This document shows positions 6,372-14,579 of a DNA stretch of 56,351 bases, in pieces. Position 1 is the stretch's first letter. Each line of letters begins with the position of its first letter. The stretch is from the NCBI RefSeq assembly GCF_016909155.1, contig NZ_JAFBFG010000020.1, positions 1 to 56,351 of the forward strand. Direction: 5' to 3'. The notes beneath the pieces were generated by a model. The model was given only the letters and a program-made list of their open reading frames with translations, ran no database searches and was not told the origin of the DNA. Source of the DNA: Chryseomicrobium aureum. GTDB taxonomy: Bacteria > Bacillota > Bacilli > Bacillales_A > Planococcaceae. The translations under genes and the position numbers were made by a program.

Positions 6372-7673
6372 ATGCAATCCAGTCAAATTCAATCCAGTCG
6401 AGAAACTCTATATTTTATCATTAGTTTGCTTTTTAGTATTTTGATCTACATCGTAGCAATCGTATCAGTGGTAGGAATCGCTATTGCACTTCTTGTTGCA
6501 GCATTCATAGTATACATACAATTAATGATGCTCGGTTCTATTCGAGGTAACGGAGTCCGGATTCATCAAAACCAATTCCCAGAAATCTATGCTCGTACCC
6601 AACAATTAGCACGCGATATGGGGCTAGCGAAAACACCAGATATTTTCGTGGTTCAATCTGAAGGTGCATTAAATGCATTTGCTACTCGTTTCTTAGGGCG
6701 CGATATGGTTGTCTTATACTCGGAAGTTTTTGAACTTGCGCGTGAACAAGGACAAGATGAATTAGATTTCATCATTGCGCATGAGTTGGCACACGTCAAA
6801 CGTCGTCATGTGTGGAAGAATCTCTTAATTCTTCCTGCAGGTTTCATCCCATTCCTCTCTCAAGCGTATAGTCGTTCATGTGAGTACACATGTGATCGCC
6901 ATGCAGCGTATATGATTCAAAATCCAGCTGCTGCTAAACGTGCCTTGACGTTGCTTGGCATGGGGAAAGGAATGTACAAAGAAGTAAATGAGGATGCTTA
7001 CGTCCAGCAGATTGAAACGGAATCAAATGCAATCGTTTGGTTGGCGGAAGTACTTTCTACACACCCTCGCATTCCAAAGCGAGTGCAAGCAATTTCGCAA
7101 TTTGCACAAACAGGAGAGCGCCCATATTTCCCGAACACAGGAAAAATCATTGGTGGGATGGCGATTATTACAGCTGTTGTTGGCGCGATCTATATTGGTT
7201 CTATAGTGTTGTTGACGACGAGTGGGGTATTATTAGGTAGCTTATTCGCCAGTGCTTTGGATACCCCGTTTAGTGAAGGTAGTGGCTATGATGAACCAAT
7301 TGTCGAATCGGCAGGTCAAACTCCACTGATGTTGGCTGCACAAAATGGAGATATCGAAGCGATGGAATTAGCTATTGCAAGTGGTGATACACTAACAGAC
7401 ACTGACGAAGAAGGTTCAGACGCTTTGATGTATGCCGTATACGGGCAAGAACCAGCTGCTGTAGAATATTTGTTAGAGCAAGGTGCAGACCCTAATACTT
7501 CAGACGATTATTCCACTGCTTTAGTCACATCCGTATTCTATGGAGACCGCGAAGTGGCAGAAATGCTACTTGAGTATGGAGCAGATCCAGAACAAACGGG
7601 TCCGGATGGTATGACGATTTACGATGTGTATGGAAATGAGACTATAGAAGAAGTATTAGATGAATTATACTAA
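6372..7673 (+). CDS. M48-family membrane metalloprotease with C-terminal ankyrin repeats
   Basis: 433 aa. Domain order: hydrophobic N-terminal segment with one or two helices (~15-55); M48 peptidase core with the zinc motif HELAH at 137-141 and third ligand E171 in SCEYTCDRHAA; a further hydrophobic stretch (~260-300); then about three ankyrin repeats (TPLMLAAQNGDIEAM, DALMYAVYGQEPAAVEYLL, TALVTSVFYGDREVAEMLL). All catalytic residues are present, so it is probably an active HtpX-like protease that selects partners through the repeats. The ATG at 6372 follows AAAGGAGGAA; the upstream in-frame ATG at 6303 has no such site. Divergent from the ArsR-type gene. Confidence 0.85.
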   Translation: MQSSQIQSSRETLYFIISLLFSILIYIVAIVSVVGIAIALLVAAFIVYIQLMMLGSIRGNGVRIHQNQFPEIYARTQQLARDMGLAKTPDIFVVQSEGALNAFATRFLGRDMVVLYSEVFELAREQGQDELDFIIAHELAHVKRRHVWKNLLILPAGFIPFLSQAYSRSCEYTCDRHAAYMIQNPAAAKRALTLLGMGKGMYKEVNEDAYVQQIETESNAIVWLAEVLSTHPRIPKRVQAISQFAQTGERPYFPNTGKIIGGMAIITAVVGAIYIGSIVLLTTSGVLLGSLFASALDTPFSEGSGYDEPIVESAGQTPLMLAAQNGDIEAMELAIASGDTLTDTDEEGSDALMYAVYGQEPAAVEYLLEQGADPNTSDDYSTALVTSVFYGDREVAEMLLEYGADPEQTGPDGMTIYDVYGNETIEEVLDELY

Positions 7674-7680
7674 TCAGAGG

Positions 7681-7704
7681 GCCGTCCAAGTGGGCGGCTT
7701 TTTT
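7681..7704 (+). terminator. Terminator of the M48-ankyrin gene
   Basis: GCCGTCCA and TGGGCGGC (7681-7698) form an 8-bp stem with one G-U pair, followed by six T. Confidence 0.85.
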
Positions 7705-7859
7705 GTCCCACCTGATTAAACTATGCAGATCCTTATAAATGATGACCATTAATTTCAATAGTTCGACACATGATGTAGGTCTGTCGTCACTAGTTAAATC
7801 CCAATAATCTTCTATACTAAAGTAATTAGAGACTATAGAGATGGGGATTTGAGAGCATT

Positions 7860-8444
7860 ATGCACGTTACGGCAAAATTAGTATTAACGAGTTTGTTAGT
7901 TTATATAGTTGTTTCGATGTATGGGATTTGGACCTTCATGGCAGAAGCAGACTATACAAAAGCAGATGCAGCATTAGTTTTAGGAACACGTTTAGACGGT
8001 GAAGAACCATCCTATGCTTTGCGAGAACGCATTGATCACGCGATTTGGCTCTATGAACATGAACTGGTGGAGCGCATCGTATTCACGGGTGGCCTGACAG
8101 AAGGGGGTCTCATTAGTGAGGCGGAAGCGTCTAAACTGTACGCGTTATCTGTAGGGGTTCCAGAAGACGTGATTGTTGTAGAAGACCGATCACTTGTGAC
8201 ACGAGAGAATATGTTGTTCACAAAAGAACTTGCAGAAGAGCTAAATCTTAGTGACTTTCTTTTAGTGAGCGACCCATTCCATATGAAACGTGCGTTAATG
8301 ATGGCAGACGTGTTTGGATTGGAAGTGATGGCTGCGCCCACACCACAAAGCGTTTACACAAGTTGGGGTGAGCAGTTTCCATTCGTCCTGCGAGAGACAC
8401 TTGCATACGTGGGAAACCAACTAACCTTCAATAAATCGTTTTAA
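7860..8444 (+). CDS. YdcF/SanA-type DUF218 protein, membrane-anchored
   Basis: 194 aa with one N-terminal membrane helix (~7-27) and a DUF218 domain: AALVLGTRLDGEEPS, then RIDHAIWLYE, FTGGLTEGG, SEAEA, VVEDRSLVTRENM and LVSDPFHMKRA. The E/D/S/H residues that line the pocket in this family are all present. DUF218 proteins (SanA, ElyC, YdcF) act in envelope maintenance; the reaction is not settled. The start has only a weak GGGGATT site. Monocistronic. Confidence 0.8.
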   Translation: MHVTAKLVLTSLLVYIVVSMYGIWTFMAEADYTKADAALVLGTRLDGEEPSYALRERIDHAIWLYEHELVERIVFTGGLTEGGLISEAEASKLYALSVGVPEDVIVVEDRSLVTRENMLFTKELAEELNLSDFLLVSDPFHMKRALMMADVFGLEVMAAPTPQSVYTSWGEQFPFVLRETLAYVGNQLTFNKSF

Positions 8445-8531
8445 AGCATTTTCTCTAGGGAAAAGATAGGTATAGACAGCTGCAATTATGCTATGCTGTG
8501 AAAGTGAAATAGATTACGAGGAGGAACCCAC

Positions 8532-8813
8532 ATGAGTACAGTACAAGTAGGCGATGTTTTTTCAATGGAAGATGAGAACGGACAAGAAGTAGAAATTGAA
8601 GTTCTTGGACTCGTTACTGTTGAAGAAGTAAATTATGCAGCCGTTGCATTCTCAGAAGATGTACAAGATGATTCGAAAGAAGACATCGATGTTTTCTTCC
8701 TTCGTGTAGAAAGTGAAGAAGAGCTGTATGAAATTGAAGAAGATGCTGAGTTTGAACGTGTATCGAAAGCATTTCAAGATCTTCAAGAACAAGCAGCAGA
8801 AGATTTAAACTAA
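8532..8813 (+). CDS. DUF1292 acidic protein (YrzB-like)
   Basis: 93 aa, very acidic. It matches the DUF1292 pattern: MEDENGQEVEIEVL near the N-terminus, then Y-A-AV-F, and an FLRVE...YEIEEDAEFERVSKAFQDL tail. This small family is widespread in Bacillota and often sits near yrrK/ruvX-type genes, though not here. Function unknown. GAGGAGGAAC precedes the ATG. A short convergent hairpin follows. Confidence 0.85.
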   Translation: MSTVQVGDVFSMEDENGQEVEIEVLGLVTVEEVNYAAVAFSEDVQDDSKEDIDVFFLRVESEEELYEIEEDAEFERVSKAFQDLQEQAAEDLN

Positions 8814-8820
8814 GACTACA

Positions 8821-8847
8821 AAGGCACCCAGTAACGGGTGCCTTTTT
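8821..8847. terminator. Terminator between the DUF1292 and STAS genes
   Basis: AAGGCACCC and GGGTGCCTT form a 9-bp stem followed by T's on the plus strand; the minus strand gives GCCTTTG. It separates two converging genes. Confidence 0.85.
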
Positions 8848-8853
8848 GTGTGC

Positions 8854-9177
8854 TTAGTGATTTCGTTCTAGTGTAAACCCTATGTTTTTTAAAGCACGTT
8901 CAATATTCGCTTCTATCATCACGTTTTTTAATCGAATGCCTAATCGGTTTGTTTGCAAGACGGTTTCAGGGCGTAGTCCAGTAAGGACTGGTTTAACGCC
9001 TAAAAGGTTTAATAGGTTCGTGATTTTCATCAAGGAATCCGCTGCTGATTGATCCATTTCAGTGATTCCTGAAAGGTCTACAAGCAAATAATCCAAATTC
9101 ATTTCTTGGCTGCGTGTAATGTTTCCGATCCAAGTCGTTAAGTAGGTACTGAGAAGTATACCATTCAAACTAGACAA
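8854..9177 (-). CDS. STAS-domain protein (RsbR/RsbS type), N-terminus apparently frameshifted
   Basis: 107 aa covering most of a STAS domain: LVDLSGITEMDQSAAD, a helix with LLNLLGVKPVLTGLRPE, NRLGI-LKNVMI and a final helix. The pattern is that of the RsbR/RsbS branch, which builds stressosomes controlling sigma-B-type responses. The frame has no ATG; it opens with a TTG at 9177 lacking a ribosome binding site, and the first STAS strand is missing. One frame over, an ORF with a GGGAGGAG site and ATG at 9235 runs into this point and stops at 9170. Removing one base from the A4 run at 9181-9184 would join them into a ~127-residue protein. Confidence 0.6.
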   Translation of the reverse strand: MSSLNGILLSTYLTTWIGNITRSQEMNLDYLLVDLSGITEMDQSAADSLMKITNLLNLLGVKPVLTGLRPETVLQTNRLGIRLKNVMIEANIERALKNIGFTLERNH

Positions 9178-9275
9178 TATAAAAGAATTTCCCGGGAAAT
9201 GACATCTTTAAACTAAGGACTTCTGACGGTTTCATCTCCTCCCTATTCAGTGTACTATTAAGGAAGAAGAAATAA

Positions 9276-12200
9276 ATGAGGGATATCATGACAACGCTTC
9301 GTACATTTTCATGTCCTGTCCGCCTCACGAAGTCTGTCCAAGACGCGTTTAAACGATTTGGATGGAGTGAGACGGGGTTTTTATCGGACCAGCAGACATA
9401 TAGTGTTCTCATCGAAAAGAATAAAGACCCAGAGCAGACCGCAACAAAGGTGCTGCTCTATTTTACGGCGTTTTCACACGCACAAGCAGATCATAAAGTG
9501 CCTGTTTTGACTCTACTGCTTGAAGAAAATGTTCTGACAGCTGTCCACTTTATGATGGCACCGAAGAAAGCAAGCCGTGCAACAAATTGGAGAAGAGAAG
9601 TCAATTTGACGTTCGTGCCGGATGTGCGCGTCCGAAACCCAATTCCACTAGCCTTTCGGGAATGGCTCGCAGACTTGCCCCATGCAAATGAGCGAACCGC
9701 TTATGTGAAGAGGCGAATTGCGGGTTGGGAAGGCTATTTGGCCATCCAAGAACAGCAGTTAGATATTGCGGACATACGAGCGAGCTATGAATCTGTGTCG
9801 CTTCAAAAAGATTTCCGAAAACTAACCCTTTATGGTGCTGTAGTGAAAAATGACCAGTGGAAGAATTTGCGGGAAATGGATGTAAAACTTCTAAGTATTG
9901 GTCGCGAGATCGGGAAGGTGACGAAAGTCTCACCGCGAGATCGCACGATTGAAGTGACAGTTCTCCCATATATGGAAGATGTACTTCGTCGCACACCCCT
10001 CGATCGTTTTGGGACGGATGCGGTATTTACGAATTTCGCATCAGTCAGTCAAATTCGAAGACTGCGTTCAGGGTTCCAACAGCTTGAGAAAGGGCATGCT
10101 GAGAACCCCTTGCTCGAACAAATCTTGTTTGAAGAAAGCCCACCTGTTGCACCTTTAAAAGAAATTCCGAAGATTTCCTATTCTCACCCACTGAATGAAT
10201 TTCAGCGCCGTGCAGTTGAAGGTGCCCTCGCAGCAGAAGACTTGTATGTCATACAAGGCCCACCAGGTACAGGCAAGACGACCGTTATTTCCGAAATTTG
10301 TTTGCAGAACGCAAAGGCTGGATTACGAACACTTGTCGCTTCACAATCAAATCTTGCAGTAGATAATGCATTAAGTCGTTTACTAGCAAACAAAGACATT
10401 CGTATTTTACGTGTAGGGCGAACGGAGAGTATTGAAGAAGAGGGAAAACGATTTATAGAAGAGAACATCGGAGATTATTGGAGGGAAGTAACGTTAAAAA
10501 CGGTCACTTCGACAGTGAATGAGCGAAAAGAGCGTCTTGAACAGTTAACTAGTGAACTAGCAGTGATTCGTCCACGCTTCGAAAAGGTCTCTCTAGAAGT
10601 CGAACAATGGAAACAAGAAGTGAAAAAGAAAGAGACGGCTGTTGCTGAACATGCCAATCTTACTTTGCAACTTGATGAGTTAAAGCAGAAAGTACAGCAA
10701 CTCGAAGAAGATCGGATACGGCTATCAGGGTTCGTGCAGATGAAAGATCAAGAAGTGTCTGAACGTATGGCGCAACTTGAAAAATTAAATGAACAAGCAG
10801 CAGCATTTCCAGAGATGGTCGACCTTGAACAAGAAATTGCCCAAAAAAATGAGCAGCTCGTTGAATTGGCACGCTTGGTAGAACTAAAGAAAATTCACCA
10901 AGAAATTCAGCAAGCTACAACTAGGTTCGCTGAAGTTGAACAACCATTACAGGAACTGCAGGCTGGCCTCGACTCTGTAGAGGAGCACCAACAAACTATA
11001 CGAAATTTAAAATCTGTGGCATCTTTTCAAGATGTGCTTGAAAGTGACCCGCAGTATGCAACATCTCGTGTGTTGTTTAAATTAAAGGGTATTCAAGGAA
11101 TTCGAGATTTAATTAAAACGTATCATCCTGTTAAAGAACTAGTAGCACTCTACGAAAAGGCGCTGGATTACTTCATAACACGACTTGGTGAGAAACGGCG
11201 ACCAATTCGACCAGTACAGGAACCCGTGTACCGAAAAGAAGAGCTGCAAAGTTATTTGGATCAAGGTAGGAATTGGATCAGGCTCGGCGAGTTGCCTAAC
11301 CAAATTGGGATTGCAGAATACGTTCAGGGGTTATACGGTCGCATGCGTTATATGGCAGCCGTAAAGTCTTATTATGACGAATTAGTAGAACGAGGAGAAT
11401 CTGAACTGGATCTTTTAAAGCAAGAACTCCTACACATTCACAAATTGCATAATGAACAGCTCTTGAAAGAAACAGCGGGCTTGCAAGAGCAATTTGCCAC
11501 TTTGAGGAAAGTTCAGGAGGACTGGCAAGAGCAATGGGTTTCTCTAAACGGGGACCACTACCTAGAGAAAGTAGAAGCACTTGAAGATGTCACAATGTTT
11601 ACAACTGAACGAGAGCTTGAAAAGCTTATAAAAATAAAGCGAACGATGGAAGAATTTGATGCTACCTATCAACAAGCGCAAGAAAACACGGGGACGGCTA
11701 AATTAGCGTATGAACAAGCGCAAGTGAATCTAGCTGAGTTTTTGGAGAGCTCATCCCGCTACGATACAGATATTCTCAAACTTGAACAAGAACGAGGGCT
11801 TTTGGAGCCTTTACTAGTTACTACACCAGAAGAGCAATTGGAAGCCGTTCAGAAAGAGTGGCTCTCTCTGCAGTTCGAACTTGGAAGGCTTGAAAAAGAG
11901 AACGCAGAGGCACCGGTGCACCAACAGCTTCAGTCACAGTGGCAGGAACTCCTCGAAAATGCGTCGGCAGAAGATGTCGATGAGATCCGTAAACTGAACG
12001 TCAAATATGCAAACGTTATTGGAACGACTTGTGTAGCGTCTGCGCGTAAAGACTTCGTAGAAAATTATCCATCATTTGATGTAGTCATTATTGATGAAGT
12101 TTCCAAAGCAACACCACCAGAGTTGCTGCTTCCGATGTTAAAAGGAAAAAAAGTGATTCTTGTTGGAGATCATCACCAACTACCGCCACTGCTCGGCGAT

Positions 12201-13058
12201 GATACGTTAGAAGAAGTCCTAGGCAAGATGGTAGAAGAACAACCAGAGTTTGCTGGAAAACAAGAAATCGAGAACCTATTAAAAGAGTCTCTATTTGAAC
12301 GTTTATATAAAAACTTACCGTCTACACATAAAACGATGCTCGCGATCCAGTACCGAATGCATGAATCGATTATGAGAACAATCAGTCCGTTCTATCAATA
12401 CGAAGAAGACGAACTCCAATGCGGACTTGTGGACTCGGATGCGATGCGAGCCCACGGTCTCGATTTACCATGGGTCACTGCAAACAATCATGTGGTGTGG
12501 CTTGATACCCCGAACCAACAAGAGTACTTTGAAGAGCGAGTGAAAGGGGGACGTAGTCTTTGGAATCCTAAAGAGCTCGGCTTGACGAAACAAGCCTTAC
12601 TCGATTTGAATGAAGCCATTGGTAAGGCAAAAGAAGCCGGAAAGTATCCACACGACTATCAAAAGTCAGTCGGTGTCATCAGCTTCTACGGAGAACAAGT
12701 AAAACAGCTCGACCGTCTGATTCAGCAAGAACTACGACTATCCCATCTTCACATTCGAACTGGAACGGTCGATCGCTTCCAAGGGATGGAGATGGAAGTG
12801 ATTCTGTTAAGCATGGTACGAAACCATCAAGAGTCAAGAGGGGATATTGGATTTGCCAACGACTACCGACGACTAAATGTAGCGCTGTCTCGCGCGAAGG
12901 AGCTTCTTGTATTGATTGGAAGCAGTGAGATGTTCACAAAACGTGTGAAACGTGCTGCTACTAAAGAGATGTATTCCCATGTCTATCAAACCGTCCAGGA
13001 GCTAGGTGGCCATCGCTTACCGGAGGAGGTGCTGACCCATGTCAGAGTTCCAAACTAA
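9276..13058 (+). CDS. Superfamily I (UPF1/DNA2-like) helicase with long coiled-coil insertion
   Basis: 1260 aa. The N-terminal ~300 residues are unassigned. Motif I GPPGTGKTT is at ~328-336 and motif Ia ASQSNLAVDN follows. A ~500-residue glutamate- and lysine-rich coiled-coil insert (about 410-900) precedes motif II IDEVSKA (~940), motif III GDHHQLPPL, motif IV IQYRMHESIM, motif V TVDRFQGMEMEVILLS and motif VI RRLNVALSRAKELL. All ATPase motifs are intact, so it is probably an active nucleic-acid translocase. The DEVS box in place of DExx/DEAS is a variant. Starts at 9276 or 9288 are both possible. The next gene overlaps its end by 20 bases, implying a two-protein unit. Confidence 0.88.
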   Translation: MRDIMTTLRTFSCPVRLTKSVQDAFKRFGWSETGFLSDQQTYSVLIEKNKDPEQTATKVLLYFTAFSHAQADHKVPVLTLLLEENVLTAVHFMMAPKKASRATNWRREVNLTFVPDVRVRNPIPLAFREWLADLPHANERTAYVKRRIAGWEGYLAIQEQQLDIADIRASYESVSLQKDFRKLTLYGAVVKNDQWKNLREMDVKLLSIGREIGKVTKVSPRDRTIEVTVLPYMEDVLRRTPLDRFGTDAVFTNFASVSQIRRLRSGFQQLEKGHAENPLLEQILFEESPPVAPLKEIPKISYSHPLNEFQRRAVEGALAAEDLYVIQGPPGTGKTTVISEICLQNAKAGLRTLVASQSNLAVDNALSRLLANKDIRILRVGRTESIEEEGKRFIEENIGDYWREVTLKTVTSTVNERKERLEQLTSELAVIRPRFEKVSLEVEQWKQEVKKKETAVAEHANLTLQLDELKQKVQQLEEDRIRLSGFVQMKDQEVSERMAQLEKLNEQAAAFPEMVDLEQEIAQKNEQLVELARLVELKKIHQEIQQATTRFAEVEQPLQELQAGLDSVEEHQQTIRNLKSVASFQDVLESDPQYATSRVLFKLKGIQGIRDLIKTYHPVKELVALYEKALDYFITRLGEKRRPIRPVQEPVYRKEELQSYLDQGRNWIRLGELPNQIGIAEYVQGLYGRMRYMAAVKSYYDELVERGESELDLLKQELLHIHKLHNEQLLKETAGLQEQFATLRKVQEDWQEQWVSLNGDHYLEKVEALEDVTMFTTERELEKLIKIKRTMEEFDATYQQAQENTGTAKLAYEQAQVNLAEFLESSSRYDTDILKLEQERGLLEPLLVTTPEEQLEAVQKEWLSLQFELGRLEKENAEAPVHQQLQSQWQELLENASAEDVDEIRKLNVKYANVIGTTCVASARKDFVENYPSFDVVIIDEVSKATPPELLLPMLKGKKVILVGDHHQLPPLLGDDTLEEVLGKMVEEQPEFAGKQEIENLLKESLFERLYKNLPSTHKTMLAIQYRMHESIMRTISPFYQYEEDELQCGLVDSDAMRAHGLDLPWVTANNHVVWLDTPNQQEYFEERVKGGRSLWNPKELGLTKQALLDLNEAIGKAKEAGKYPHDYQKSVGVISFYGEQVKQLDRLIQQELRLSHLHIRTGTVDRFQGMEMEVILLSMVRNHQESRGDIGFANDYRRLNVALSRAKELLVLIGSSEMFTKRVKRAATKEMYSHVYQTVQELGGHRLPEEVLTHVRVPN

Positions 13059-13791
13059 ACTGCGCAATCAATTGCTCAGAAATCCAGTCCTCACTTTAAA
13101 AGAACAACGCAGTTGGCAATTACCGGTATATACATTTGAAGTTGCGTTTAGTCCGGTACGCAGGTTTCGTTTAGATATTTTGATGCGCATGATCTTGCAA
13201 GTCATCGAGACCGTATCTGTTCGACGAGCTAGAGCCATTGCAGACTTACTCTATGTGGAAGAATTGTTTATTGAAGATTTGCTTGAGAAAATGACTCGAA
13301 ATGGTTTGATTGAGCTAGGGAAAGAAGGGTACGCGTTGACGTCACACGGCTCTCGTCAACTTGCAGCGGGTGTCTTTGAAGAGGAACAAGCAGAAACTTA
13401 TATGCAACTTGTTTTTAGTCCATTGCATACAAGGTTCTTACCCAATGAAGCAGATGTAGAGTTTGATGAACACACTGGAGACCCCTTTCGATACGCAAAA
13501 GAGAACGCAGTGGAAGCAGGCGAGCAGTTTTTACTGACAGGCGTCCAAGAAGCACTCGCAGATAAAGAGGAGCATACAAGAGACTTTGTTGAGACCGTCA
13601 ATCATCTACTCGATTTTGATGAAGGTGAGCTTCAGTGGGTCACGTGCTATGAATTTCTGGTGCATGATACGAAAGAGAGTATGACCTATGTTCGCATCTG
13701 GAACCCACTTGTGGATGGGTGGGATGCGACACTCGAAGAAGTAATCGAACAGCAAGAAGGACTGACATGGAAAAACGCACCCACTTTCTAA
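13039..13791 (+). CDS. Partner of the helicase, winged-helix-like N-terminus
   Basis: 250 aa, no recognised family. Residues ~50-115 resemble a winged helix: a hydrophobic helix, then ADLLYVEELFIEDLLEKMTRNGLIEL and a wing-like GYALTSHGSRQL. The C-terminal half is acidic and mixed alpha/beta. It begins inside the helicase gene (GGAGGAGG site, ATG at 13039) and ends in the terminator, so the two proteins are made together. A role in guiding or regulating the helicase on DNA or RNA is inference from gene order. Confidence 0.7.
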   Translation: MSEFQTKLRNQLLRNPVLTLKEQRSWQLPVYTFEVAFSPVRRFRLDILMRMILQVIETVSVRRARAIADLLYVEELFIEDLLEKMTRNGLIELGKEGYALTSHGSRQLAAGVFEEEQAETYMQLVFSPLHTRFLPNEADVEFDEHTGDPFRYAKENAVEAGEQFLLTGVQEALADKEEHTRDFVETVNHLLDFDEGELQWVTCYEFLVHDTKESMTYVRIWNPLVDGWDATLEEVIEQQEGLTWKNAPTF

Positions 13792-13810
13792 GAAAGAGGG
13801 GTGCGTTTTT
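13771..13810. terminator. Bidirectional terminator, helicase partner / pgeF
   Basis: AAAAACGCACCC (13771-13782) pairs with GGGTGCGTTTTT (13799-13810), with an inner CTTTCT/AGAAAG stem. It overlaps the end of both converging genes. Confidence 0.9.
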
Positions 13811-14565
13811 TACAGTCGGTAAATAAACCCTAGATGGCGTCCTGCCTGTCGATTTTGGCGATACGAAAACCCTTGTTCACTAGTGTACGTACAAACAGTT
13901 GATTGTATGATGTTCTCTTCAGGAATACCTGCTCGTAGACATTGCTCTCTGACAACAAGGCCATTGTCGATGTGAAACTTATGCGTGGACTCTTTATAGC
14001 GAATAAATGCATCTGCGTAGCCAAGTGCTTTATAACGATCTGCTACATCGACATCGACCTCAAAACGCTCCTCACTTAGGGAGGGACCTATGAAGAGGTG
14101 AAGGGTGGAAGCATCTTCTCCTTTTTCACATAGCAGATGTTCGAGAAGTGTGGGTACTAGTTCTTTTACAGTACCTTGCCAACCTGAATGGACGCTGGCA
14201 ATCAATGTTGACTTCGAACTCCAAAGAAGCAATGGGACGCAGTCTGCTGTGAATGTACCTAATACAATAGAAGGTTCATATGTATACAACGCATCTGTAT
14301 CCGGAATCGCCGTCGCGGTCTCAAGTACACCGCGTCCTTTATCGCTAGTTTTTACTTCATAATAGTGATTGCTGTGTGTTTGATTAGCAAGTACAAAATG
14401 ATGTAAAGGTATACCAAGTTGATTGGCAAGATTCCTGCGGTTTGCCAATACAGATGCCGGATTCTCACAACTATGCAGAGCCATATTGTTTGCTTCAGGT
14501 AACGTGCCGTCGCGCAGTGTGATGCCGTAATAAACAGAACTAGTGGGTCGGTTTAATTCGTACAA
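13810..14565 (-). CDS. pgeF: PgeF/YlmD-type purine nucleoside phosphorylase (laccase-domain protein)
   Basis: 251 aa. The metal-binding residues of the family are visible: QTH (H near 64), TADCVPL (C near 126) and VHSGWQGT (H near 145). YlmD and YfiH enzymes cleave adenosine and inosine to base plus ribose-1-phosphate, and in enterobacteria prevent mis-incorporation during peptidoglycan synthesis. The start is TTG at 14565 with AAAGGA upstream; the nearby ATG is out of frame. Its start is 14 bases after the stop of the YkuI-like gene, so the two are probably one transcript. Confidence 0.85.
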   Translation of the reverse strand: MYELNRPTSSVYYGITLRDGTLPEANNMALHSCENPASVLANRRNLANQLGIPLHHFVLANQTHSNHYYEVKTSDKGRGVLETATAIPDTDALYTYEPSIVLGTFTADCVPLLLWSSKSTLIASVHSGWQGTVKELVPTLLEHLLCEKGEDASTLHLFIGPSLSEERFEVDVDVADRYKALGYADAFIRYKESTHKFHIDNGLVVREQCLRAGIPEENIIQSTVCTYTSEQGFSYRQNRQAGRHLGFIYRL

Positions 14566-14579
14566 AGACTCATTCCTTT

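Noticed and set aside
9601-11580. Long minus-strand ORFs within the helicase gene (60 to 131 codons)
   Set aside because: They are antisense shadows of a high-quality coding frame, with composition typical of such artefacts.
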